From: Minisyncoccota bacterium
Lineage (GTDB): Bacteria > Patescibacteriota > Minisyncoccia > Phycocordibacterales > UBA9973
Reading direction: 5' to 3'
Assembly: GCA_017992485.1 (NCBI GenBank)
Contig: JAGOOL010000008.1
Coordinates: 1-17,903 of the forward strand
Length of the DNA: 17,903 nucleotides
Shown: positions 1 through 6,588 of the stretch, in pieces
How positions within the stretch are numbered: the stretch's first letter is position 1
Layout of the letters: each line of letters starts with the position of its first letter
Made by a program: the position numbers and the translations under genes
Notes under the pieces: model-generated
Databases searched by the model: none
The model's input: the letters and a program-made list of their open reading frames with translations, nothing else
What the model was told of the DNA's origin: nothing

Positions 1-148
1 ATGTTAGAAACTGGATCGTCGGCAGCGCTCGCAAGATGCGATATGTATCACGCACAACACCGTTCTCTATCGGCTCGTTCAAATCGCTTCGCAAGATAAT
101 GCGCCTACCTTCGATGTGTTCGATTTCTGAGACGGATTTTAAGTTCAT
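1..148 (-). CDS. pgk: Phosphoglycerate kinase, N-terminal 49 codons (runs off the left edge)
   Basis: PGK moves a phosphate between 1,3-bisphosphoglycerate and ADP, the first ATP-yielding step of lower glycolysis, in the cytosol. Only the start of the gene is present. Translating from the ATG at 148 gives an open frame to the edge with the family's N-terminal strand: a basic G-R-R-I-I-L-R-S-D-L-N-E-P stretch, matching the usual R-V-D-F-N-V-P substrate-binding segment with Asp and Asn kept, then the conserved R-I-x-x-A-L-P-T-I helix. The common Val before the Asp is Ser here. It starts 33 bases after the tpiA stop, on the same strand, with no terminator between, so the two glycolytic genes are probably cotranscribed. 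No Shine-Dalgarno sequence precedes the ATG. The call rests on 49 residues but the motif pair is specific. Confidence 0.88.
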   Translation of the reverse strand, partial: MNLKSVSEIEHIEGRRIILRSDLNEPIENGVVRDTYRILRALPTIQFLT

Positions 149-181
149 AATTTTTGCAATAAAGAAATTATTTAAGAAATA

Positions 182-928
182 TTAAGCGAGTGAACTAATT
201 ATAGAGACGAACGATTTTGCTTCGAGACTAGCGCGCCCGACGAGTAAGCCGTGCATGCCTCCAACAGAAATAAATTCCTTGGCGTTCTTTGCAGTCACTG
301 ATCCTCCATAGAGAATAGCTATATTTTTGAGGGCTTTTTCATCAACCATGTCAGCGATTACCTTCTGAATGTAAATGCGCATTTCGCGAGCGTCTTCGGG
401 AGTTGCGGCAACTTTTGCGCCGATTGCCCAAAGCGGTTCGTACGCAATAATAGTATTTGCTAATTCTTTTTTTGAAAGCTGTTCGAGAATAATGAGTTGA
501 TCACGAACATCAGCATGAGAGTGTTCTGTATCTTTTCGGTCATGTTCACCAACACAAAGGATTGGACGAACACCGGCTGCGTGTGCCGCTTTCAATTTCA
601 TCAAAACAACATCATTATCTTCGCCAAGCGTTCTACGCTCTGAGTGCCCGATGATTGCATATTTAACACCGAGTGAGACAAGTGCTTTTGGAGAAACTTC
701 ACCTGTATACGCTCCAATCATCATCGGAGAAAGATCCTGCGCACCGAGAATGTACTTCCCTTTTTTGATTCCAGCGCCAACAGTCTGCAGAAATGGAAAT
801 GGCGGACAGACAACTGCAGTGATTCCCTTCTTAACCGCTATTTTCCCAATTGCCGAAGAAAGTTTCGCTGCATCTTTGAGTGTTTCAGGATACTCCTTCC
901 AGTTGCCGATGATGTATATAGTGTTCAT
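182..928 (-). CDS. tpiA: Triosephosphate isomerase
   Basis: This is the glycolytic enzyme that interconverts dihydroxyacetone phosphate and glyceraldehyde 3-phosphate. The 248-aa product has the normal family length and all catalytic elements: Asn9 and Lys11 in G-N-W-K, His95 in I-I-G-H-S-E-R-R, Glu164 in A-Y-E-P-L-W-A-I-G (162-170) followed by the flexible loop, and the phosphate-binding Y-G-G-S-V (207-211) and G-L-L-V-G-R-A-S-L (227-235) segments. It is therefore expected to be active. The ATG at 928 places the Asn-Trp-Lys motif at the standard position, so the start is secure although no Shine-Dalgarno sequence is visible. It lies directly upstream of pgk on the minus strand. The 53-base gap to the upstream 130-aa gene has no terminator, so whether tpiA has its own promoter is unclear. 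Confidence 0.96.
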   Translation of the reverse strand: MNTIYIIGNWKEYPETLKDAAKLSSAIGKIAVKKGITAVVCPPFPFLQTVGAGIKKGKYILGAQDLSPMMIGAYTGEVSPKALVSLGVKYAIIGHSERRTLGEDNDVVLMKLKAAHAAGVRPILCVGEHDRKDTEHSHADVRDQLIILEQLSKKELANTIIAYEPLWAIGAKVAATPEDAREMRIYIQKVIADMVDEKALKNIAILYGGSVTAKNAKEFISVGGMHGLLVGRASLEAKSFVSIISSLA

Positions 929-981
929 GAATTTTTTATGAGTTTAAGATTTAGTAAGTATGCAAGAATAATAAAATTATA

Positions 982-1374
982 TTAAAAAACTATGAAACCA
1001 AAACTGCGAACTTTCTCTACTGCTTCGTCTTTGGTTAAACCGAGATTCGCATCTTTTGTTTCACCTTTGGGAAGATCGTAGTAGAAAGTAATATCGTCGT
1101 GAATCATATCAACGATAATGAAGCGATTTTCTCCAGTAACTTCATCGGCAACTGTGTTGAGAAGTAAGCAAGTGTTCATTTCTTGGTTGAAAATGTAACG
1201 ATTAGTTCCGTCAGCTCCGAAATATCCTGGTGCTTTTTCTTTGTAGATGTCATTGCAAGCCACTGTCGCTTTGAGCGAATGCATTGAGTAGTGCGGTATG
1301 TACCAAGAGAAAAAACTAACGAGTGCAATGACAATGAGCGTCATCATGCCTGCTGCAAATTTTGAATCTTTCAT
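982..1374 (-). CDS. Small membrane-anchored protein of unknown function (130 aa)
   Basis: I do not recognise a family. The product opens with a short basic stretch and one hydrophobic segment at about residues 8-28, fitting an uncleaved signal anchor, followed by about 100 mostly polar residues outside the membrane with two cysteines (C40 and C69). The C-terminal part (about 105-130: acidic and lysine-rich, then a hydrophobic end) reads like a small alpha/beta fold. It sits between the terminator of the surface-protein cluster (1398-1427) and tpiA, on the same strand as both. A TACAAT -10-like hexamer at 1382-1387 could serve it, but no convincing -35 box is present. A coding call is supported by the signal-anchor layout and the tight packing between neighbours. 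Confidence 0.7.
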   Translation of the reverse strand: MKDSKFAAGMMTLIVIALVSFFSWYIPHYSMHSLKATVACNDIYKEKAPGYFGADGTNRYIFNQEMNTCLLLNTVADEVTGENRFIIVDMIHDDITFYYDLPKGETKDANLGLTKDEAVEKVRSFGFIVF

Positions 1375-1397
1375 AACGATAATTGTATCACAGCATC

Positions 1398-1427
1398 AAA
1401 AAACACTCCCTTCTGGGAGTGTTTTTT
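1398..1427 (-). terminator. Intrinsic terminator of the 565-aa surface protein gene
   Basis: A perfect hairpin with arms 1398-1410 and 1415-1427 (core C-A-C-T-C-C-C / G-G-G-A-G-T-G) and a four-base loop is flanked by A6 and T6. It lies 25 bases beyond the stop at 1452 and would give a U-tract on the minus strand. Confidence 0.9.
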
Positions 1428-1451
1428 AAAGAGTATTACATTAGGAATGTT

Positions 1452-3149
1452 TTACCACTCGAAGCGTACGACACCTGAGTTACCTTGGTTACCCATGTTG
1501 CCGTTACCTGGTACACCACCTGGGCGAACAGTTACATTGAACTGGTAGCCTGGAGAAACTGCTTTTGTAGTACTGATAGTTGCGCCTGCACCGCCACTAA
1601 ATGCGCCTGATCCACCATTACCATATGGAGAGAGTCCGAGGGCAGATGAAGCATACGATGTACCACTAACACCTGATCGTAACTCACCTGCATTGTTGAG
1701 GTTGGTAGCAAAGCTATTGCCGTCTGCACCGTCAACATTGTCGATACCGATTCGGCAGGCAAGTGTACCTGCTGTACATGCTGTAGCTGCACCGCCGCCT
1801 TCGACTGTAAAGTCGAGACTTGTTCCACCCGTCCAGTCGATAACCGTATTTTGTCCAGCTGTACCGTTTGCAATCATTCTCATACTTGTACCGTCCCACT
1901 GCGTTGCTGTTGCGCCTGATCCACCTGATCCAGCAGCTTTGATTCCTATAGTCGTAACCTTGTTTGGAACTGTGAAAGTGTTGTTACCAGTAAATGTCCT
2001 GTAGCCGGTAACATTTACAGAAGCATTAGCTGTGACTGTTTGACCTGTTGAAGTTGTACAGCTTATGAGGAAGAATGTTGTTCCGAATTCATTGACGTTT
2101 GCACTTTGGCTACCACCACCAGCTGCAACTGAACCGCTCCAGCCTGTTGGTTCAACAACACCGCCAGTTGATCCGTAGCGTGAATCAGCAGTACATGTAC
2201 CGCCAGTCATACCTTGTGTTGACCAAGAAACTGTAACTGCTTGCGTTCCGAAGTTTGTTTGTTCGGATGTAGCAATAACAGGAGTTGAAACTGAGATTGA
2301 AACCATAGGGTTACCTGCTGGCGCGCCTGCGCAGAGGATGAGCTTGCCGACAGTGTCTGCACACACCTGACTAAGTGTAGTGTTCATGAGTCCTTGTGCG
2401 TAGACATCTCTAACGACGATATCAGCACTGTGGCCGTTTGTACTCCAAAAATGCAAAAGATTTTTATTGGTAACGATTGAGCTACGAACTGCTCCGGGAC
2501 CAGCATTCAAGATCAAGTTGTCAGTTCCTGAACCTGTGAGATTTAAAATGAGTTGTCCGTTGACACCAGCATTTGTGCCATCGTTAACGATAATACTGCT
2601 AGCAGAGAGAGTATTGTTTGCGGAGTAACGAAGCGTTTGTGAGGTTAGTCCGTTTGGAAGCGTTGTTCCACCTGTTGTTCCACCACCCCAAGTCGTTGTA
2701 CAAACACCTGTTGAGAAACAGAATTTATCAGCAATCACGGAACCAGTTGCTCCTGCTGCTGCGACGGCCGCTGGAGAGAGTGCGGCCAAACCAACAGAAA
2801 CATTTGAGAGAGTCCAAAATCCTCGAGCTGAAGAGATTGTACCGACAGCTGAGATACCATTTGTCGGTATTGTTGCAAAGCTGAGACCCGGACCGATTCC
2901 GAGCTTACCGAGAATGCTTGCATTTGTTGCACCAGGGAGTGTTGATCCTGGACCAATAAGCAAACTACTCATACCAACGCCGCCTTGTTTAAACTGATTG
3001 TCCAAACTAACGTTAATAGGAAGCGGAGCATTGTATGTTGCTGGTGTTTGTGATGGACCAACAAATCCAGGTGCAGCATATACAGACATTGCGCCAAACA
3101 CTACTGCAAGGAAGACGGCTTTAATTGATTTTGATAATATGTTTTTCAT
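1452..3149 (-). CDS. Secreted surface protein with Ig-like domain and glycine-rich C-terminus (565 aa)
   Basis: This is a predicted extracellular or cell-surface protein with no enzyme motif. Residues 1-26 form a signal peptide (K-rich start, hydrophobic core, cleavage near Y-A-A). Residues 27-160 are a Gly/Ser/Ala-rich low-complexity segment ending in a short Cys pair (C144, C150) and a Gly/Thr linker. Residues 165-275 form a second low-complexity, beta-prone segment. Residues 282-380 form an Ig-like beta domain with a V-x-W core and a Cys319/Cys364 pair, the same layout as the repeated domains of the 784-aa neighbour. Residues 388-565 are a glycine-rich domain ending in G-V-V-R-F-E-W, similar in style to glycine-rich tail-fibre and adhesin C-termini. 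A purine-rich G-A-G-A-G lies six bases before the ATG, one of few Shine-Dalgarno-like sites here. No sortase motif is seen. Adhesion or cell-envelope structure is an inference. Confidence 0.88.
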   Translation of the reverse strand: MKNILSKSIKAVFLAVVFGAMSVYAAPGFVGPSQTPATYNAPLPINVSLDNQFKQGGVGMSSLLIGPGSTLPGATNASILGKLGIGPGLSFATIPTNGISAVGTISSARGFWTLSNVSVGLAALSPAAVAAAGATGSVIADKFCFSTGVCTTTWGGGTTGGTTLPNGLTSQTLRYSANNTLSASSIIVNDGTNAGVNGQLILNLTGSGTDNLILNAGPGAVRSSIVTNKNLLHFWSTNGHSADIVVRDVYAQGLMNTTLSQVCADTVGKLILCAGAPAGNPMVSISVSTPVIATSEQTNFGTQAVTVSWSTQGMTGGTCTADSRYGSTGGVVEPTGWSGSVAAGGGSQSANVNEFGTTFFLISCTTSTGQTVTANASVNVTGYRTFTGNNTFTVPNKVTTIGIKAAGSGGSGATATQWDGTSMRMIANGTAGQNTVIDWTGGTSLDFTVEGGGAATACTAGTLACRIGIDNVDGADGNSFATNLNNAGELRSGVSGTSYASSALGLSPYGNGGSGAFSGGAGATISTTKAVSPGYQFNVTVRPGGVPGNGNMGNQGNSGVVRFEW

Positions 3150-3204
3150 AAACTCTCTTTTGTAATAATTGTTAATAAATTTTAATAAATATTTGACTTT
3201 GTTA

Positions 3205-3213
3205 AGTATACCA
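3205..3213 (-). promoter_or_regulatory. Possible extended -10 promoter for the 565-aa gene
   Basis: On the minus strand this reads TGG followed by TATACT, an extended -10 pattern about 55 bases before the ATG at 3149. No good -35 box is present and there is no terminator between the 784-aa and 565-aa genes, so readthrough from upstream is equally likely. Confidence 0.3.
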
Positions 3214-3239
3214 AGTGTTTTGAATCATAATGTGGATAA

Positions 3240-5594
3240 TTATCTTTCAAAGAATTGGAAGAACCAACTTCGACAATCCAGGTCAAGTGTGATTGGATGT
3301 CTGACGACATAATTTGTTCCTGTTGTACCATGTGTGTATCGAAGTTCGAAGTTTGTCACAGATGGATTTGTAACATTCACAAATACGCTTCCTTCATCTT
3401 CAGTTACACCCTGCAACGGTGACTGCGTGCCATCCCAGTTTGATTGACCCCCGTCATTCCAGAAAGTAATTGTTCCGCGATTGAGATTAGTTATTTTCCA
3501 TACAAGCTCTGCATTAATACCGGAATTTTTTACACAATTTGGGCCGCTAAGTGTCAGCACTGGAGTTGCTGTTGCTATATCGTATGGATTTGCATAGGCG
3601 CTCGCTGAAACTGGTACGTTTGAAGTTGTTGTACAACTGATCGTATATGTAGTTTGTAAGCCAACTGTTCTCAACAAGTTAATGTTTGATTCAGTGCCAG
3701 TTGGGTTACTGAGATTTGGTCGCAACCAATACTCTGGAGTAGCAGAAGGTGACGATGTACCACTACATGAACCAGGTTGAATTTGTGAACTTGATGACCA
3801 TCGCAATGTTACATTTGTAACCACTGGTGTATTTGGCACATTTACTGCTTGAGAATACGTAGCATCAGAATCGCCGTCGAGTTTGATTTCAAGGTTAATT
3901 GATTCAACAGGAACTCGATTAACGTTCACAATGACATCGTTTGATTCCTGTCGTCCGGACGCAGACTCACAACTAATTCTATATATAGATGGATCGACTG
4001 GAACCTGGATACCAAGTTCAGTTGTCGTATAGCCGTTTGCTGAAGTAATAGGTAGCTTAATTTGGTTTGCTGCCCAGTTTGATGCTGCTGGCGATGTGCC
4101 TGGCACTGCGAAACAGTTTGACCAGGTATCTGTATTTGTTGAAGCCCACTGAAGGTCGACTGTTTGACCTGGATCAACCTGAACAACGCCTGTCCAACCA
4201 GTGCCTGAACCATTTGCGCGACCAAGGAGTGTGAGGCCTGAAGATGAATCATTTTTAACAATAGCCGTAACCGTGTTTGATATTTCAAGTCTTCCATTGA
4301 TAACACAAGTCATGTAGTATCTGGTTGCCGCTGGTGCAACCTGTACACCAGATTCTATTGTATTTGAAATTGGGGCCTTTGGTGTACCACCATCAGATGC
4401 AAGTTTCCAGTTAGCAACACCGAGGTTGGAGTAGCCAGTACAGTTTGAAATTGGCGATGCACTCTTCCAGCTAAGTGAGACAGTATCGCCGAGGTTAACT
4501 GTCACATCTGCAGTACTGAGTGGCGCAGAAGATGTATCATCTTTTATCGTCATCGTAAGAATTCCAGATGAATTGAGAATATCGACACGTGTACGCGGAC
4601 AAGTGTTTGCGGTAGTTGTTGGTGTTGATGTATCACAACCCACCATCGGACTGTTGAGTGGATCACCGGCGTGGTTGCCTGCGCGATCTTTACAATCTAA
4701 GTAATAAAATGTTGGTGACCCTGGAACCCAAATGTTGTATTTAGTTTGATCCGCTGCCATTGGTAGGTTCGCCGAAGTAATAGCGCCAGCATTCCAGTTG
4801 GTCTGAGGACCCTGGTCAGTAAATGCAGAACATGAAACTATTTGATGATTTGGATCTGAGTCAGCATTTACCCAAGAATATTTAATGCTTGTATCACCAT
4901 TTTGAGAAACCTGAGGTGGTATAGCGACAAGTTTAACTATAGGCACATATGCTACTGGATTTTTACTTGCATAGACACCTTTGAAACTTATCCAGCCGGC
5001 AACCTCTGAGCCATCATGACCCTCGATTGTTCCACCCCAGGCAAAACCGTCGAAAGCACCAGTGACATTGTCATACTTAACACCGTATTCTGGGTTGCCA
5101 TCACGGCCGTCGCCTGACATCGACACCCATCCGAACCATGCGCCGTTCCAATCTGTGATTGTATTTCCACCAGTACAGTTGTCAGGCATTATTGATTGAT
5201 TGAAATTTGAACAGAAACGAGCCCAGCCGACTGTTGGTCGAAGGCCAGGTGTAGTAACACCAGTAACTCTTGCTCCACCAATACGGTTTGCGCTATATGA
5301 TGGAACTACGCCACCTGAATTAAAATTGAGCCATCCGAGGTTTGTTGACCAAGCATAACCAGTCATAGCACCAGTTACCGGATCGAGGGTTACGCCATAA
5401 TCAACGGTGCTGCATGTATTCGGCATGCTGTTACCGTCGGTAAGTGCAGAATTATTACAACTCATACTTATCCAACCTGCTGAGTCACTCCAGGCAAAAC
5501 CGGTTACGTTTCCCGCAGCAGACGCTGTACTAGCAAAAGAAAAAGCAGCGAGTGTAAATGAGGCTGCAATTGCTATGTATCGAAGCATTTTCAT
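3240..5594 (-). CDS. Large secreted surface protein with G-x-A-W / G-W-I-x-F repeats and about five Ig-like domains (784 aa)
   Basis: Predicted cell-surface protein of the type common in Parcubacteria. Residues 1-27 form a signal peptide with cleavage near A-S-A-A. Residues 31-205 hold four related aromatic repeats in which G-[FY]-A-W is followed by G-W-[IL]-x-[MF] (about 31-44, 78-91, a shorter one 149-159, and 182-204). About five beta-rich Ig-like modules follow (roughly 218-320, 333-446, 450-560, 563-670 and 675-775). Most carry a V-x-L-x-W core and a late Y-x-I-S-C-type cysteine that would pair with an earlier one. The protein ends in a short aromatic tail (S-W-F-F-Q-F-F-E-R). No sortase motif or C-terminal membrane helix is seen, so the attachment mode is unknown. 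The start lies one base after the stop of the 100-aa gene (T-A-G-T-A-T-G), implying translational coupling. A second ATG two codons later is also possible. Confidence 0.9.
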   Translation of the reverse strand: MKMLRYIAIAASFTLAAFSFASTASAAGNVTGFAWSDSAGWISMSCNNSALTDGNSMPNTCSTVDYGVTLDPVTGAMTGYAWSTNLGWLNFNSGGVVPSYSANRIGGARVTGVTTPGLRPTVGWARFCSNFNQSIMPDNCTGGNTITDWNGAWFGWVSMSGDGRDGNPEYGVKYDNVTGAFDGFAWGGTIEGHDGSEVAGWISFKGVYASKNPVAYVPIVKLVAIPPQVSQNGDTSIKYSWVNADSDPNHQIVSCSAFTDQGPQTNWNAGAITSANLPMAADQTKYNIWVPGSPTFYYLDCKDRAGNHAGDPLNSPMVGCDTSTPTTTANTCPRTRVDILNSSGILTMTIKDDTSSAPLSTADVTVNLGDTVSLSWKSASPISNCTGYSNLGVANWKLASDGGTPKAPISNTIESGVQVAPAATRYYMTCVINGRLEISNTVTAIVKNDSSSGLTLLGRANGSGTGWTGVVQVDPGQTVDLQWASTNTDTWSNCFAVPGTSPAASNWAANQIKLPITSANGYTTTELGIQVPVDPSIYRISCESASGRQESNDVIVNVNRVPVESINLEIKLDGDSDATYSQAVNVPNTPVVTNVTLRWSSSSQIQPGSCSGTSSPSATPEYWLRPNLSNPTGTESNINLLRTVGLQTTYTISCTTTSNVPVSASAYANPYDIATATPVLTLSGPNCVKNSGINAELVWKITNLNRGTITFWNDGGQSNWDGTQSPLQGVTEDEGSVFVNVTNPSVTNFELRYTHGTTGTNYVVRHPITLDLDCRSWFFQFFER

Positions 5595-5595
5595 A

Positions 5596-5898
5596 CTAGT
5601 TGTTGAACTGTTCTGCTAATTGCTTTCGTTCAGCTTCTGAAAGAGTTGTAGCTTTTGTTGATCCATACACCTTGACCAGAGCATCTCTGTCCTGCTTTGT
5701 CATTTCTTTTTGGGGAACGTCATTGAACTGTGAAGCGAGTGCTTCGCGTTCTGATTCTGTCATTTCTACTGGGACATTGCCCGACTGTTTTCTAGTGAGT
5801 GCATATGCAGCAAAAACAACAACAGCAATAATTGCGATCAATACAAAAAATCCTTTACGACTTGGTTTGTTTTGTTGCTGTGTTATTTCAGGTGCCAT
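5596..5898 (-). CDS. Membrane-anchored 100-aa protein with a 20-residue triple repeat
   Basis: I do not recognise a named family. Residues 1-16 are polar and basic, residues 17-34 form one transmembrane helix, and the rest is a hydrophilic, probably helical extracellular part. That part holds three copies of a 15-residue motif starting at residues 46, 66 and 86, so the period is exactly 20: [ML]-[TS]-x-x-[ED]-R-x-x-L-x-x-x-[FY]-x-x. The third copy ends the protein. The gene is first in the surface cluster and its stop is separated by a single base from the ATG of the 784-aa gene, so the two are almost certainly translated in a coupled way, probably in fixed ratio. An accessory or assembly role for the large surface protein is inferred from this coupling only. 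Confidence 0.78.
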   Translation of the reverse strand: MAPEITQQQNKPSRKGFFVLIAIIAVVVFAAYALTRKQSGNVPVEMTESEREALASQFNDVPQKEMTKQDRDALVKVYGSTKATTLSEAERKQLAEQFNN

Positions 5899-5911
5899 AT
5901 GATTACTATCT

Positions 5912-5941
5912 ATATTACTACCTCTTGCATATTAAAGACAA
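5912..5941 (-). promoter_or_regulatory. Possible promoter of the surface-protein cluster
   Basis: On the minus strand TTGTCT (5936-5941) is followed after 18 bases by TAATAT (5912-5917), each four of six to consensus, 14 bases before the ATG at 5898. A small inverted repeat AGACA-AA-TGTCT at 5968-5979 lies just upstream and could be an operator, but nothing else supports that. Confidence 0.35.
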
Positions 5942-6005
5942 TAAAGGACATGTGGATTACTCATAAAAGACAAATGTCTCATAGGAGAAAATTCTTATTT
6001 TAAAT

Positions 6006-6034
6006 AAAAAATCCCCTTTCAGGTAAATGAAAGG
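6006..6034 (-). terminator. Intrinsic terminator overlapping the end of the 150-aa gene
   Basis: Arms 6015-6021 (CCTTTCA) and 6028-6034 (TGAAAGG) enclose a six-base loop, followed on the minus strand by a U-rich run (complement of 6006-6012). The TGA stop at 6019-6021 is inside the stem. Confidence 0.8.
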
Positions 6035-6471
6035 AGGATAATGCCGTCACGTTTTAATTCTATCCGGCTGTGGTGTTTTATGTTGTAGATTTCATACAGA
6101 TACTTTCCGTATTGCCATGCTTTATACACATTGGCGTCTCTTGGAAATTGATCTCCGTATACTGCCATAAAGGACAGGATTGCGTGGAGCACGGGACTCT
6201 TGCCGGGGGAAACGCGGTTTTTTCGGTAAAAATCGACCAAATGGTCTATTTTTGCATCGATTCGCTGCTGCGTTTTGTCGTGATATCGAGTAAGTATGTG
6301 TGTATTGAGGCTATTGAGTATACGGTTTTCACGATTCCAACGATTTGCCAGCTTTGTTGCTGCTACAAGAAGTTCTTCTCTATGGAGTTCTTCTTGTGTA
6401 GCCACGTTATTTTCAGGGTCTTCAAGCTCTATTTGTGTCATATCTTCGTCTTTTTTATGAATATATAACAT
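6019..6471 (-). CDS. Hypothetical cytosolic protein (150 aa)
   Basis: I do not recognise this protein. It has no signal peptide or membrane helix. Residues 1-35 are acidic and polar, residues 28-90 are strongly helical with many Arg/Lys/His (W45 N-R-E-N-R, then a K-x-x-Q-R-I-D-A-K-I-D-H stretch), and a C-terminal part rich in Tyr and Trp ends in a short hydrophobic strand. The composition would suit an RNA- or protein-binding helical domain, but no motif proves it. Two starts are possible: ATG at 6471 or an internal ATG at codon 11, which begins the acidic segment. Neither has a Shine-Dalgarno sequence. The gene is single, divergent from nusA, and its stop codon lies inside its own terminator hairpin. 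The matching gene-terminator arrangement favours it as real over the antisense frame. Confidence 0.65.
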   Translation of the reverse strand: MLYIHKKDEDMTQIELEDPENNVATQEELHREELLVAATKLANRWNRENRILNSLNTHILTRYHDKTQQRIDAKIDHLVDFYRKNRVSPGKSPVLHAILSFMAVYGDQFPRDANVYKAWQYGKYLYEIYNIKHHSRIELKRDGIILLSFT

Positions 6472-6496
6472 AATTATTTATCCGTCAATAATATAG

Positions 6497-6526
6497 TTGA
6501 CTTTGCATACTCTATTTATATATAAT
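6497..6526 (+). promoter_or_regulatory. Strong sigma-70-type promoter of the nusA-ppa-tig unit
   Basis: TTGACT (6497-6502) and a perfect TATAAT (6521-6526) are separated by 18 bases. Transcription should start near 6533, giving a leader of about 55 bases before the nusA ATG. Confidence 0.85.
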
Positions 6527-6538
6527 GACCGCATGAGT

Positions 6539-6562
6539 CTCGGCCGAAAGCCGGGTCTTTTT
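6539..6562 (+). promoter_or_regulatory. Terminator-like hairpin at the 5' end of the nusA leader
   Basis: Arms 6539-6544 and 6550-6555 (core CGGC / GCCG, plus a U-G and a C-G pair) close a CGAAA loop and are followed by T-C-T-T-T-T-T (6556-6562). It lies about six bases after the predicted transcription start. No plus-strand gene ends upstream, so it cannot be the terminator of a preceding gene. An attenuator, a pause site or a 5' stabilising hairpin are the alternatives. Confidence 0.5.
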
Positions 6563-6588
6563 ACAAATTAAATAACAATAATAAATAT

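Noticed and set aside
5600..5902. 100-codon frame exactly antisense to the 100-aa repeat protein
   Set aside because: The minus-strand reading has a transmembrane anchor, an exact 20-residue repeat and one-base coupling to the next gene, whereas the antisense reading has no feature of its own.
6070..6468. 132-codon plus-strand frame opposite the 150-aa gene
   Set aside because: Translation is Cys/Phe/Val-rich as expected for a complement; the minus-strand gene has a matching terminator while this frame has no terminator of its own.
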